Shown here: positions 21,686 through 30,211 of the stretch, in pieces
Position numbering within the stretch: position 1 is the first letter of the stretch
How the letters are laid out: each line of letters starts with the position of its first letter
Assembly: GCA_003167365.1 (NCBI GenBank)
Contig: PMTM01000004.1
Span: 1 to 64,000, forward strand
Source of the DNA: Spartobacteria bacterium
GTDB taxonomy: Bacteria > Verrucomicrobiota > Verrucomicrobiia > Chthoniobacterales > UBA10450
Direction of reading: 5' to 3'
DNA length: 64,000 bases
Translations under genes and position numbers: made by a program
The notes under the pieces: model-generated
Database searches by the model: none
What the model saw: only the letters and a program-made list of their open reading frames with translations
What the model was told of the DNA's origin: nothing

Positions 21686-22324
21686 CTACGCGTACTTGAG
21701 CGCGACTTGCAGGATGATGTTGCCTGCGTCGCGGCAGCGATCGACTACTTTTTCGAGCAGTTCGTAAAGATCGCGCAGAAAGATCATTTGCTTGGCCTCG
21801 TAGTCGCCGTGATAAAGATCGTGCAACAATTCGAGCTCAAGTTTGTCGGCGTTGCCCTCAATTGTCTGCAGCTTGTCGTTCATTTCGCGCGCCGTCCCGA
21901 TGTCCATGCCTGTGCGCAACGCTTTCACCATGGCGAGCACAGTTTCGGCGGCTTGATCGAGAAGCTCGACTTGCTTCTTAAAGCTGAGGCCGTGCAGGTC
22001 CTCCGGACAGATCAGGACGCGTTCGCCGATCTTCTCCACCGTTTTGGGTATCTTATATAGAGCTGCGGCCAGACCCTGGATGTCTTCCCGCTCGAGCGGG
22101 GTGATAAAAGTTTTCGAAAGCTGCTCGGTTAATTCCTGGGTAATGCGTTTGTCTTCGCGGCGGCTCTCCGCGAACGCAGCCACGCTCTCCAGAGGTTTTC
22201 CTTGCTCGACCTTTGCCAAGAGATCGATGAGCTGATGCACGCTGCTGTCGGCCTGCTGCGCGCTGGCTTCGAGCAAGTCGTAAAATTTTTCGTCGTGCCC
22301 AAGAAGTTTGCTAATCGAGAACAT
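21686..22324 (-). CDS. DUF47 / PhoU-like phosphate transport regulator
   Basis: The product is 212 residues, all alpha-helical, in the DUF47 (PhoU-like, YkaA) pattern: HDEKFYDLLEASAQQADSSV, SRREDKRITQELTEQL, PLEREDIQGLAAALY and KIPKTVEKIGERV, with EKVVDRCRDAGNIILQVALKYA at the end. DUF47 proteins usually sit beside a Pit-type phosphate transporter and may gate it. No Pit gene is next to it here; the next gene is a CPA2 antiporter on the same strand. The gap 21514-21685 upstream of the SRP RNA shows no gene. Confidence 0.85.
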   Translation of the reverse strand: MFSISKLLGHDEKFYDLLEASAQQADSSVHQLIDLLAKVEQGKPLESVAAFAESRREDKRITQELTEQLSKTFITPLEREDIQGLAAALYKIPKTVEKIGERVLICPEDLHGLSFKKQVELLDQAAETVLAMVKALRTGMDIGTAREMNDKLQTIEGNADKLELELLHDLYHGDYEAKQMIFLRDLYELLEKVVDRCRDAGNIILQVALKYA

Positions 22325-22403
22325 TGGTCTGTTAATTATAACATCCTGCCGCTCATAACGAGGAAAGTTATAATCGAGGAACTGGTCATGCGCCTAGCTC
22401 TAG

Positions 22404-23669
22404 TTAAGTAACGGGCCGATAGGTGCCGGTGCCGACGAGGCGCTCGAACATGGGGGAAGCCATAAGCGTGGTGACGATGGCCATGATGACGAGCGTAGCG
22501 AAGAGAGCGGGCGAGATAATACCGCGCTGGAGTCCGATGTTGATGATGATGAGTTCCATCAATCCGCGCGCGTTCATCAATGTACCGATGCCGAGCGCTT
22601 CGCGATTTGAAATGCCAGTCACGCGCGCGGCCAGCCAGCAGGCAACGCCTTTGCCAAGGATGGCGGCGGTGAGCACCGCGCCGCACATCAACCAAAGGAA
22701 ACTGGAGTTGAGCAAGCCGATCTTCGTATTCAATCCGGAGTAGGTGAAGAACAACGGAAGCAGTAGCGCGACGGTGAGCGGCTGAATGCGCGCGATCAAA
22801 TCGCGCGTGACAATCCCGCGCGGCATCGCCGCTCCCATAACAAACGCGCCGAAGACCGCGTGCAGTCCGATGAGATCGGTGAACCAGGCGCCGAGCGCCA
22901 TCAACGCCAGGATGAGGACAAGGCCAGCCTCGGTCAGTGCGCCGTCTTTCGTCAGTCGACCTTGCGCCTTTGACAACAGAGGCCGGACGACCAGAAGAGT
23001 AAACGCGACGTAAGCCAATCCGCCGACGATGTTGAGCAGCGCGTGGCTCCAATTGTTGTCTAGACTAGCGAGCACGACCGCGAGCAAGCACCAGGCGGTT
23101 GCATCGTTAATCGCGCCCGCGCCCAGCGCTACGGTTCCGATGGTCGTTCCAGTAAGCTTCTTAAAATGGATAATGCGCGCGAGCACCGGGAGCGCGGTGA
23201 TGCACATGGACGCGCCGAGAAAAAGCATTCCTTCCGGAAGTGAAGTGCTCTTTGGAAACAATTCCGTGTAGTGAAAGAAAAACCAAGCCAGCCCAGCCCC
23301 AAACGCGAGTGGCGTTAGAATGCCGGCGAGCGACACGGCGATCGAGCTCTTCAGCTTGCGCCGCACGATGTCGATGCGGAAATCCATTCCGACTACGAAC
23401 ATGTAAAGCGCCAAACCCAGCTGCGCGGCCGGAAACAGATAGCTTTGTGCGTCACGCGTTGTCTGGGTTTTGTCCCAGGGAAACAGCCACTGTTGCCACT
23501 CCGGCAGGAGCAGACCGAAAAGTGATGGCCCGAGCAACACTCCGGCCAGCATCTCGGCGACAACTTGCGGCTGGCCAAATCGGAGCGCGATGGCCCCGAT
23601 CACGCGGCAAAAAAGCAGGATGACTGCGATTTGCAGGAAAAAGTGAACGGCCAATTGCAGATTGTTCAT
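22404..23669 (-). CDS. CPA2 family cation/proton antiporter
   Basis: The product is 421 residues with about 12 membrane segments. It has the family start (CRVIGAIALRFGQPQVVAEM, LAGVLLGPSLFG), the core helix ALGAGAINDATAWCLLAVV and a late NARGLMELIIINIGLQ. The core carries Asn-Asp (ND) rather than the Asp-Asp of electrogenic NapA-type exchangers. In known members this suggests an electroneutral or K+-type antiporter. There is no C-terminal RCK/TrkA-N domain, so it is not a full KefB/C. It probably acts in pH or monovalent cation homeostasis. Confidence 0.87.
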   Translation of the reverse strand: MNNLQLAVHFFLQIAVILLFCRVIGAIALRFGQPQVVAEMLAGVLLGPSLFGLLLPEWQQWLFPWDKTQTTRDAQSYLFPAAQLGLALYMFVVGMDFRIDIVRRKLKSSIAVSLAGILTPLAFGAGLAWFFFHYTELFPKSTSLPEGMLFLGASMCITALPVLARIIHFKKLTGTTIGTVALGAGAINDATAWCLLAVVLASLDNNWSHALLNIVGGLAYVAFTLLVVRPLLSKAQGRLTKDGALTEAGLVLILALMALGAWFTDLIGLHAVFGAFVMGAAMPRGIVTRDLIARIQPLTVALLLPLFFTYSGLNTKIGLLNSSFLWLMCGAVLTAAILGKGVACWLAARVTGISNREALGIGTLMNARGLMELIIINIGLQRGIISPALFATLVIMAIVTTLMASPMFERLVGTGTYRPVT

Positions 23670-23760
23670 GGTCGAACGCGCTGGTTTAATCAGAGCATCG
23701 CGCTGCGCATAATGACCAAAGCGAAGCTAAAGTAAATGACTTCTGAAAAGTCCGAATCCA

Positions 23761-24714
23761 TTAAGAGTCGGCGCTGAAAGAATGCACGTCGTGCTCGCGG
23801 CAACGCTGCGTCTCGATCGTCAAATGCACCAACTCCTCGTGCTCTCGAAGCAGCTCTCGATAGTTGTCGGAGCTCTTCGGCTCATGCGCGACGATTGAGA
23901 CAATGGCGGCGAATTTTCCCATCCCCACTTGCCAGACGTGCAAATCGGTCACGAGCGAATCGCCGTCGCTTTCCACGGCTCGACGGATCTCTTCCGGCAG
24001 ATCGGATGAAGGTGGCGTGCAATCGAGCAGAATCCCGCTGGTGTCGCGCAACAGAGTGTAAGCCCAGGAAAAAACAACAGCGCTGCCGACAACTCCCACG
24101 ACTGGATCAAGCCACGTCCAGCCAAAAAATTTGCCGCCAGTGAGCGCGACAATCGCAAGCACGCTGGTGAACGCATCGGCCAGGACGTGGAGATACGCTG
24201 CACGCAAATTCAAATCGTGATGATGATGGCCACCGTGACTGTGTCCTTCGTGATGATGGTGATCATCCTTGAGCAGGAGCGCACAACTCAAATTCACCGC
24301 CAATCCCAGGCACGCGATTCCAATCGCTTCATTGAATTGGATACTCAGCGGAGCGAACATTCGGCGCACCGATTCGCCGGCCATTAACAGCGCGATGATC
24401 GAAAGCACCACCGCGCTGGTGAACCCGCCGAGTACGCCGATTTTTCCCGTGCCAAAACTGAAGCGGACATTCGCCGCGTACTGTCGAGTGAAGTAATACG
24501 CGAGCGCAGCAATGAGGAATGCGATGACATGCGTGCTCATGTGCCAGCCATCGGCCAACAGCGCCATCGAATGCGAGACGAGGCCGACGGCGATTTCGAG
24601 CACCATCATCACCGCGGTGATGCCGATCACGATGCGCGTGCGCCGCTCCGCGCCCGAGAAATCAGGAACGAAATCGTGCGCATGCCGGAAATGTGAATGA
24701 TCCGATCGATGCAT
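23761..24714 (-). CDS. dmeF: CDF divalent metal exporter, DmeF type
   Basis: The product is 317 residues. The start HRSDHSHFRHAHDFVPDFSG, then the first metal-site helix GLVSHSMALLADGWHMSTHV, is characteristic of DmeF-type cation diffusion facilitators for Co2+ and Ni2+. The second metal site is in YLHVLADAFTSVLAI. A His-rich loop (KDDHHHHEGHSHGGHHHHD) lies between membrane segments 4 and 5. The cytoplasmic tail has VTDLHVWQVGMGKFAAIV. It exports metal from the cytoplasm using the proton gradient. The ATG at 24714 gives the family N-terminus. A duplicated piece of its own 3-prime end lies upstream at 24754-24866. Confidence 0.88.
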   Translation of the reverse strand: MHRSDHSHFRHAHDFVPDFSGAERRTRIVIGITAVMMVLEIAVGLVSHSMALLADGWHMSTHVIAFLIAALAYYFTRQYAANVRFSFGTGKIGVLGGFTSAVVLSIIALLMAGESVRRMFAPLSIQFNEAIGIACLGLAVNLSCALLLKDDHHHHEGHSHGGHHHHDLNLRAAYLHVLADAFTSVLAIVALTGGKFFGWTWLDPVVGVVGSAVVFSWAYTLLRDTSGILLDCTPPSSDLPEEIRRAVESDGDSLVTDLHVWQVGMGKFAAIVSIVAHEPKSSDNYRELLREHEELVHLTIETQRCREHDVHSFSADS

Positions 24715-24753
24715 ATTGAAGAGATAAAGCGTTTCGCCGCGTCCGCAAACTTC

Positions 24754-24866
24754 AGTTCCTCGTGCTCTCGAAGCAGCTCTCGATAATTGTTGGAAGTCTT
24801 CGGTTGATGCGCAACGATGGAGACGATGGCAGCGAATTTTCCTGTTCCTACTTGCCAGACGTGCAG
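24754..24866 (-). pseudogene. Duplicated fragment of the dmeF 3-prime end
   Basis: Aligns without gaps to 23831-23943 inside dmeF. By hand count 17 of 113 positions differ (about 85 percent identity). It encodes LHVWQVGTGKFAAIVSIVAH and then QPKTSNNYRELLREHEEL, matching the cytoplasmic tail. No other part of a second dmeF gene remains between dmeF and czcD. Confidence 0.85.
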
Positions 24867-24895
24867 AAAGGTAGATGTAGTTTTCGCCGATAATC

Positions 24896-25798
24896 ATGCC
24901 TCATAATCACGACCATTCCCACGCTCCATCGAATTTCCATCGTGCGTTCGCCGTCGGTGTGGCTCTGAACATTGCCTATGTCCTCGTGCAAGTTGTCTTC
25001 GGAATTTTCGGCCACTCGCTCGCGTTGCTCGCGGATGCGGGACACAACTTCGGTGATGTGCTCGGGCTGATTCTCGCATGGGGCGCGAGTTATCTGGCGA
25101 AACGTCCTTCGACCGCGCGGCGCACTTACGGGTGGCGGCGCACGTCGATCATGGCCGCGTTGCTCAATGCGATTTTTCTGCTCGTCACAGTCGGCGCGAT
25201 CACATGGGAGGCCGTGCGGCGCTTCGGTCACCGCGATATTGTCGATGCAAACATTGTCATCTGGGTGGCTGCGGTCGGCATCGTGCTCAATGGCGCCACC
25301 GCCTGGCTTTTTATGTCGGGTCGCAAGAAAGATTTGAATATCCGCGGCGCATTCATGCACATGGCGGCGGACGCGGCGATCTCTGCCGGCGTCGTCGTTG
25401 CCGGCCTGGCCATTAGTTTCACGGGATGGTTTTGGCTCGATCCAGCAACGAGCATTATCATCAACATCATCATCGTGATCGGCACGTTGGGTTTGCTTCG
25501 CGAATCTTTCGATCTTGCGCTCGATGCAGTCCCAGCGGGGGTCGATCTTCTCAAGGTAAGAAAATATTTATCCGAATTGCCCGACGTTACTGCGGTGCAC
25601 GACCTGCATATTTGGGCGATGAGCACGACCGAGATCGCGCTCACCGCACATCTTGTCATGCCGGACCGATCTGGCGGCGACGCCTTCCTGCACGAAATCT
25701 GCGATCATTTGCATCACGTGTTTGGGATCGAACATTCAACTCTTCAAATTGAACAAAACGCTCAGTCGTGTGCGCTCGCGCCTGACGCCGTCGATTAG
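24896..25798 (+). CDS. czcD: CDF zinc/cobalt/cadmium exporter, CzcD type
   Basis: The product is 300 residues. His-rich start (PHNHDHSHAPSNFH), six membrane segments, metal-site motifs FGHSLALLADAGHNFGDVLG and GAFMHMAADAAISAGVVVAG, and the cytoplasmic domain with VTAVHDLHIWAMSTTEIALT. The HxxxD and DxxxD pairs that bind Zn2+ are present. It is divergent from dmeF, with about 180 bases between starts including the dmeF fragment. Together with dmeF and the CsoR-like regulator it makes a metal-export block. Confidence 0.9.
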   Translation: MPHNHDHSHAPSNFHRAFAVGVALNIAYVLVQVVFGIFGHSLALLADAGHNFGDVLGLILAWGASYLAKRPSTARRTYGWRRTSIMAALLNAIFLLVTVGAITWEAVRRFGHRDIVDANIVIWVAAVGIVLNGATAWLFMSGRKKDLNIRGAFMHMAADAAISAGVVVAGLAISFTGWFWLDPATSIIINIIIVIGTLGLLRESFDLALDAVPAGVDLLKVRKYLSELPDVTAVHDLHIWAMSTTEIALTAHLVMPDRSGGDAFLHEICDHLHHVFGIEHSTLQIEQNAQSCALAPDAVD

Positions 25799-25833
25799 CG
25801 CCTCAAACTTTTGTTGTGGCCGCAAGCGGCGTC

Positions 25834-26535
25834 TTACTTTCCGTCGCTTTTCTCAATCTCTTTCCCTCCACCCTTTTTCCAAAGATGAAAGGTGTAGGTG
25901 AAGACGATGTAGCCAAACAGATCGTGTTCGGATCCATTGTTGACGTAGAGGGCGGGATTCATCTGGAAATCGGGGGTGATGTTCCAAGTGAGGCCGATCG
26001 TGGATGAGTTTTCGGAGCCGCTCTGAAAATCAATCTGCGCCCGCCAGGTTTTGTTGAAGTCGTAGGCATAACCGAGGATCGCCTCATTCTTATAGTCGGC
26101 ATGAATGATCCCGACGATGAACTTATTATGTTCGGTATAGTAACCGGCTTCGAGGTACGGCTGCGGATCGACCCCGAGATGCGGCGACCAGTTTATAAAT
26201 CCGACCGAGAGCAGATACGGTTCTTTTTGAATTAGTCCGAATTCGGTCCCAAAAATCCAATCACCCGGCTTGAATCCACGAAAGACGGCGAACTCCGCCC
26301 ATTTCGTAAGGCCCATCTCGGCCTGCAATTCATAAGGATTAGCGATGCGTTTGTCTTCGATTTGGAGGCTCAAAGATAAATCGCCTTCGTCTTGAAGGTC
26401 TGGCGTCACGATTTGGCTGAGGCCTTTCGTTGTGGCGAATGCTGGCGTGGCGAAAGCACCAAAGCTTGTCACAAGGATCACTGCGGACTTTGGAAGCGTA
26501 AGTCTTTGGAAAAGAAAAGAGAAAATTCGACCCAT
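25834..26535 (-). CDS. Secreted outer-membrane-type beta protein
   Basis: The product is 233 residues. A signal peptide (LPKSAVILVTSFGAFATPAFA) is followed by alternating beta strands with aromatic ends: YLLSVGFINWSPHLGV, YLEAGYYTEHNKFIVG, WRAQIDFQSGSENSSTIG and LFGYIVFTYTFHLWKK. This suits a small outer-membrane barrel. It is downstream of the csoR-like gene on the same strand with an 83-base gap, so it may be controlled by metal. No family name can be assigned. The ATG at 26535 begins the signal peptide. Confidence 0.7.
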   Translation of the reverse strand: MGRIFSFLFQRLTLPKSAVILVTSFGAFATPAFATTKGLSQIVTPDLQDEGDLSLSLQIEDKRIANPYELQAEMGLTKWAEFAVFRGFKPGDWIFGTEFGLIQKEPYLLSVGFINWSPHLGVDPQPYLEAGYYTEHNKFIVGIIHADYKNEAILGYAYDFNKTWRAQIDFQSGSENSSTIGLTWNITPDFQMNPALYVNNGSEHDLFGYIVFTYTFHLWKKGGGKEIEKSDGK

Positions 26536-26618
26536 TGTGCGTAGTCTCTGATCGTGCTCGGGTTTCACAGCGTGACGAATTCCGTGCGCAAGTTTCAATG
26601 GTGAAATCCTAACTGCAC

Positions 26619-26909
26619 CTACTCGACATAACGCTCCAGAACCGTGAGCAACTCGCGCAACTTCCGTCGGCCCTCCGCCAGTGTGTGTGCTTCCTCGATG
26701 CAGTGACGAGTGTGCGAATGAATCAGTTTTTCGGCGAGCGATTTCAGCCCGCGCCGGGCGGAGACGATCTGGAGGAGGATCTCTACACATTCGTGGTCCT
26801 CGTCGATCATTCGTTCGACGGCATTGAGCTGGCCGACGATCTTGCGCACCCGGATGACTGAGGCGCGGCGTTCTTCTTCGGGATGCCGGTGGATGGATTT
26901 CCTAGTCAC
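26619..26909 (-). CDS. CsoR/RcnR-family metal-sensing repressor
   Basis: The product is 96 residues, all helical (DUF156). Helix 1 has RVRKIVGQLNAVERMIDED. The ligands in the X-Y-Z pattern are Cys41 (HECVEIL), His66 and Cys70 (LIHSHTRHCIEE), which is the Cu(I)-type C-H-C set of CsoR rather than the H-C-H-H of RcnR. Apo-repressors of this family bind GC-rich inverted repeats and release them on metal binding. An inverted repeat at 26963-26982 lies in the divergent promoter region. The likely targets are itself, the outer-membrane gene and the plus-strand gene at 26990. Confidence 0.88.
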   Translation of the reverse strand: MTRKSIHRHPEEERRASVIRVRKIVGQLNAVERMIDEDHECVEILLQIVSARRGLKSLAEKLIHSHTRHCIEEAHTLAEGRRKLRELLTVLERYVE

Positions 26910-26962
26910 GGTGCGAGGCTACGCACAATCTTGAGGTTCGTAAAGAAGGGATTGGACGTGAT

Positions 26963-26982
26963 GGGGTATAGGAGTATACACC
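26963..26982. promoter_or_regulatory. Candidate operator for the CsoR-like repressor
   Basis: GGGGTATA and TATACACC face each other around GGAG; seven of eight arm positions are complementary. It lies between the divergent starts at 26909 and 26990, eight bases from the latter. The form resembles GC-rich CsoR-family operators. Not tested. Confidence 0.45.
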
Positions 26983-26989
26983 TTATCGA

Positions 26990-27499
26990 ATGAGTCCAGC
27001 TGTTTTCAGCACTACGGCCGCCAGATGGATGGCGACTCAGCAATCTGCCGCGTCGCCGCGCGGCCCTACAATCCGCCAGCTCCGGCAGGTGCGGCTCAAC
27101 ATCACGCAGCGTTACCGCGCCCTCCACGAATACGCCCGGATCTATCACGCTCTCGCAGTCCGCGAGGCCGAAGGATCGGAACGCAAATTGATCCTGCTGT
27201 GTCTGGCGGAAGAAGCGGACGTGCGTATCGAACGCGTGGAGGTGTCACTGCGAAAGTTTCGAATTGCATACAGTCTCCCTCCGGAAACGCGGTTCCGTCG
27301 CCTGATCCGCTGGTTTCTATTGCGTTGGCGGATTAGTTGGACTCTCGCACTGCTTGATCGTTTGGAATCGCGGCGTTCACGCGCAATGCTCGAAGCTTTA
27401 ACGCAACTCAGTCGGCTCTGCCGCGTGGTCGCCGCCGTCCGGATGCAGCCCAATCAATTCTCCACTCGACTTTCGTCCCACCATTCGGATGATCCGTAA
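26990..27499 (+). CDS. Arg-rich helical protein of unknown function
   Basis: The product is 169 residues. The middle part (ITQRYRALHEYARIYHALAV, ILLCLAEEADVRIERVEVSL) resembles helices of ferritin-like or VIT N-terminal domains, but no metal-binding ExxH pairs are obvious. A hydrophobic stretch (LIRWFLLRWRISWTLALLDRL) is amphipathic. It diverges from the csoR-like gene with the candidate operator in its leader, and precedes the MgtA-type ATPase by 44 bases. It may be part of a metal-responsive unit. Whether the first ATG is the true start is unsure. Confidence 0.55.
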   Translation: MSPAVFSTTAARWMATQQSAASPRGPTIRQLRQVRLNITQRYRALHEYARIYHALAVREAEGSERKLILLCLAEEADVRIERVEVSLRKFRIAYSLPPETRFRRLIRWFLLRWRISWTLALLDRLESRRSRAMLEALTQLSRLCRVVAAVRMQPNQFSTRLSSHHSDDP

Positions 27500-27543
27500 A
27501 GTCGAGCGCCTGTAGCCGCGGCGAGCACCCAAAGAGACTTTTC

Positions 27544-30210
27544 ATGTTTCGATTTATTTTTTCGGACAAGCTGCATCCCGCCATCCTCCAAAAAGCGGTC
27601 AAGGCGGCATCTGCTGCTATTTCAGAGCATGAGCAGAAACTCATGGAGCTATGCAAGCTACCGGACGAGGAAGCGTTGGCGCGTCTCGGCGTGACAGAGA
27701 ATGGCCTTTCGGACGAGCAAATTGAAACTGCTCGGGAAGAGTACGGCAGCAATATTCTCAGTCATAGAAAAGAGGCCGGCATCGTGATGGAGCTTTTGCA
27801 GCGATGCCGCAATCCTCTGGTCATCCAGTTGCTCGTGATCTGTGTGGTCTCCTTATTGATGGGAGATGTCCGGGCGGCAACGGTGGTAGGGGCTATGGTC
27901 CTGCTCAGTGTGGTGCTGGCATACGTGCAGGAGCATCGCTCCAGCAAGGCCGTGGAAAAACTTAACGCCATGGTGCAAACCAACTCTCTGGTGATGCGCG
28001 GCGGAAAAGAATGTGACATCCCAATAGCTGAGATTGTTCCGGGAGAGATCGTCATCTTGCAAGCTGGCGCGCTTATCCCGGCGGATCTCCGTTTAATCAG
28101 TGCCAAGGATTTTTTCGTAAGTCAATCCTCCCTAACCGGCGAATCCATGCCGGTGGAGAAACAGGCTGGACCTGCGGATGTAACAGGACGGGGCATTATC
28201 GAGTTACAGAACGCTTGTTTCCAAGGGAGCAATGTTGTGAGCGGCACCGCTCGCGGGGTAGTCGTCAACACTGGGAGCAGGACTCACTTCGGTTCGATCG
28301 CTGAAAAGCTGGCGGGTCAGCGAGCTCAGACGAGTTTTGACAAAGGCATCGCGGGTTTCACATGGCTAATGATCCGCTTCATGGTGGTCATGGTCGCGAT
28401 TGTATTTTTGATTGTCGGCGTGACCAAACACGACTGGGCGGAGGCTCTCCTTTTCGCCCTCTCGGTGGCGGTGGGACTGACACCGGAAATGCTGCCGATG
28501 ATTGTAACGGTGAACCTTTCTAAAGGCGCCATGGCCATGTCGAAGAAGAAGGTCATCGTAAAGCGGCTGAACTCTATTCAGAACTTCGGTGCGATCGATA
28601 TTCTCTGCACCGACAAGACGGGCACGCTGACGCAAGATCGGGTGATTCTCGAAAAGGCGGTTGATGTCACCAACCGTGATAGCGACGACGTCCTGCGCTA
28701 CGCCTACATGAACAGTTACTATCAGACCGGGTTGCGCAACCTGCTGGATCGTTCGGTTCTTTCGCATAGCGATCTCGACGTCGAGCGCGGTTGCAAGAAA
28801 GTGGATGAAATTCCCTTCGATTTTCATCGCAAGCGCATGTCTGTCGCTGTGGATTACGAAGGCGACCACGTGCTGATTTGCAAGGGCGCGGTGGAAGACA
28901 TTTACAAAGTTTGTACGCATTACCAGATCGATGACGAAATCCATCTGATGATTGACCTCATCAAGGATGATCTCCTGGAAGAGTATGAAGAATTGAGTCG
29001 TGATGGCTACCGCGTGCTCGGAATCGCCTACCGCGAATTTCCGCAAAGCAAGCAGGTGTTTTCGGTCGCCGACGAAAGCGATTTGATTTTGCTCGGCTAT
29101 ATCGCTTTTCTTGATCCGCCTAAGGGCTCCGCCGCAAAGGCCATCGCCTCGCTCAAACAGTTCGGTGTCGCCACGAAAATTCTAACCGGTGATAACGCGC
29201 TGGTTACCCGGAAGATTTGCAAGGATGTCGGCTTAGGTGACCAAGAGGTCATCACCGGTGACAAGCTCCTTGGCCTGGATGAAGCACAACTCGGGGAATT
29301 AGCCGAAAAGAACAACGTGTTTGCCCGTTTATCTCCGTCACAAAAGGAGAACATCATTACCGTTTTGCAAAAACGCGGGCATGTAGTTGGCTACATGGGC
29401 GACGGCATCAACGACGCTCTTTCGATGCGCGCGGCTGACGTTGGCATTTCTGTCGATTCGGCGGTCGATGTCGCGAAGGAATCGGCCGATATCATTCTTC
29501 TCGAAAAAAGTCTCCTCGTGCTTGAGGACGGCATCATTGAGGGAAGAAAGGTGTTTGGCAACATCATCAAATACATCCGCATGGGCGCCAGTTCGAACTT
29601 TGGAAACATGTTCAGCGTGGTTGGCGGAAGCTATTTTCTTCCCTTCCTTCCGATGGCACCGATTCAGATTTTGCTTAACAACCTGCTTTACGATGCATCC
29701 CAAGTCGGCATTCCAGCAGACCATGTCGATGAAGAATACCTCAAGACTCCCCGCAAGTGGAACATCCAGAATATACGTCGCTTTATGGTCTTCATCGGGC
29801 CGATCAGTTCCATCTTCGATTACGCGACTTTCTTTCTCATGCTGTACTTCTTTAACTGCAAACTCTACTCCCATGCTGCGACCACTCCGGAAATGAAAAC
29901 GTATTATGAAAGCCTGTTTCACACTGGCTGGTTTGTAGAATCGATTTTGACACAAACGCTCATCGTTCACATTATCAGAACCAACAGGATTCCCTTTCTT
30001 CAAAGCATCGCTAGTCCATTCCTGCTTCTGACAACAATCATTGTTATGATCGCGGGCGCGGCTCTTCCGTATCTGCCGATCGGGAGTTATTTCGGCTTCG
30101 TCCCGTTGCCGGCCAGCTTTTGGATTTGGATCGCCGGATTCCTTCTTTGCTATTCGGTGCTAACCCATTGGGTCAAAGTCTGGTTCCATAGAAAATACGG
30201 AATAGATTAA
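27544..30210 (+). CDS. mgtA: Magnesium-transporting P-type ATPase (P3B)
   Basis: The product is 888 residues, the usual length. The parts in order are a cytoplasmic N-terminus with FRFIFSDKLHPAILQK, an actuator domain with SLTGESMPVEKQ, the phosphorylation site Asp357 in LCTDKTGTLTQD, the nucleotide motif region with ILTGDNALVTRK, the hinge VVGYMGDGINDALSMRAADVG, and about ten membrane helices. It imports Mg2+ at the cost of ATP. The EIIA-like gene begins one base after its stop, so they are likely co-translated. MgtE, a second Mg2+ uptake route, is encoded 1.5 kb downstream on the other strand. I see no clear Mg riboswitch in the 44-base leader. Confidence 0.93.
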   Translation: MFRFIFSDKLHPAILQKAVKAASAAISEHEQKLMELCKLPDEEALARLGVTENGLSDEQIETAREEYGSNILSHRKEAGIVMELLQRCRNPLVIQLLVICVVSLLMGDVRAATVVGAMVLLSVVLAYVQEHRSSKAVEKLNAMVQTNSLVMRGGKECDIPIAEIVPGEIVILQAGALIPADLRLISAKDFFVSQSSLTGESMPVEKQAGPADVTGRGIIELQNACFQGSNVVSGTARGVVVNTGSRTHFGSIAEKLAGQRAQTSFDKGIAGFTWLMIRFMVVMVAIVFLIVGVTKHDWAEALLFALSVAVGLTPEMLPMIVTVNLSKGAMAMSKKKVIVKRLNSIQNFGAIDILCTDKTGTLTQDRVILEKAVDVTNRDSDDVLRYAYMNSYYQTGLRNLLDRSVLSHSDLDVERGCKKVDEIPFDFHRKRMSVAVDYEGDHVLICKGAVEDIYKVCTHYQIDDEIHLMIDLIKDDLLEEYEELSRDGYRVLGIAYREFPQSKQVFSVADESDLILLGYIAFLDPPKGSAAKAIASLKQFGVATKILTGDNALVTRKICKDVGLGDQEVITGDKLLGLDEAQLGELAEKNNVFARLSPSQKENIITVLQKRGHVVGYMGDGINDALSMRAADVGISVDSAVDVAKESADIILLEKSLLVLEDGIIEGRKVFGNIIKYIRMGASSNFGNMFSVVGGSYFLPFLPMAPIQILLNNLLYDASQVGIPADHVDEEYLKTPRKWNIQNIRRFMVFIGPISSIFDYATFFLMLYFFNCKLYSHAATTPEMKTYYESLFHTGWFVESILTQTLIVHIIRTNRIPFLQSIASPFLLLTTIIVMIAGAALPYLPIGSYFGFVPLPASFWIWIAGFLLCYSVLTHWVKVWFHRKYGID

Positions 30211-30211
30211 C

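Noticed and set aside
27500-27543. Mg2+ riboswitch (M-box or mgtA leader) before mgtA
   Set aside because: The leader is only 44 bases and has no complex fold that I can see.
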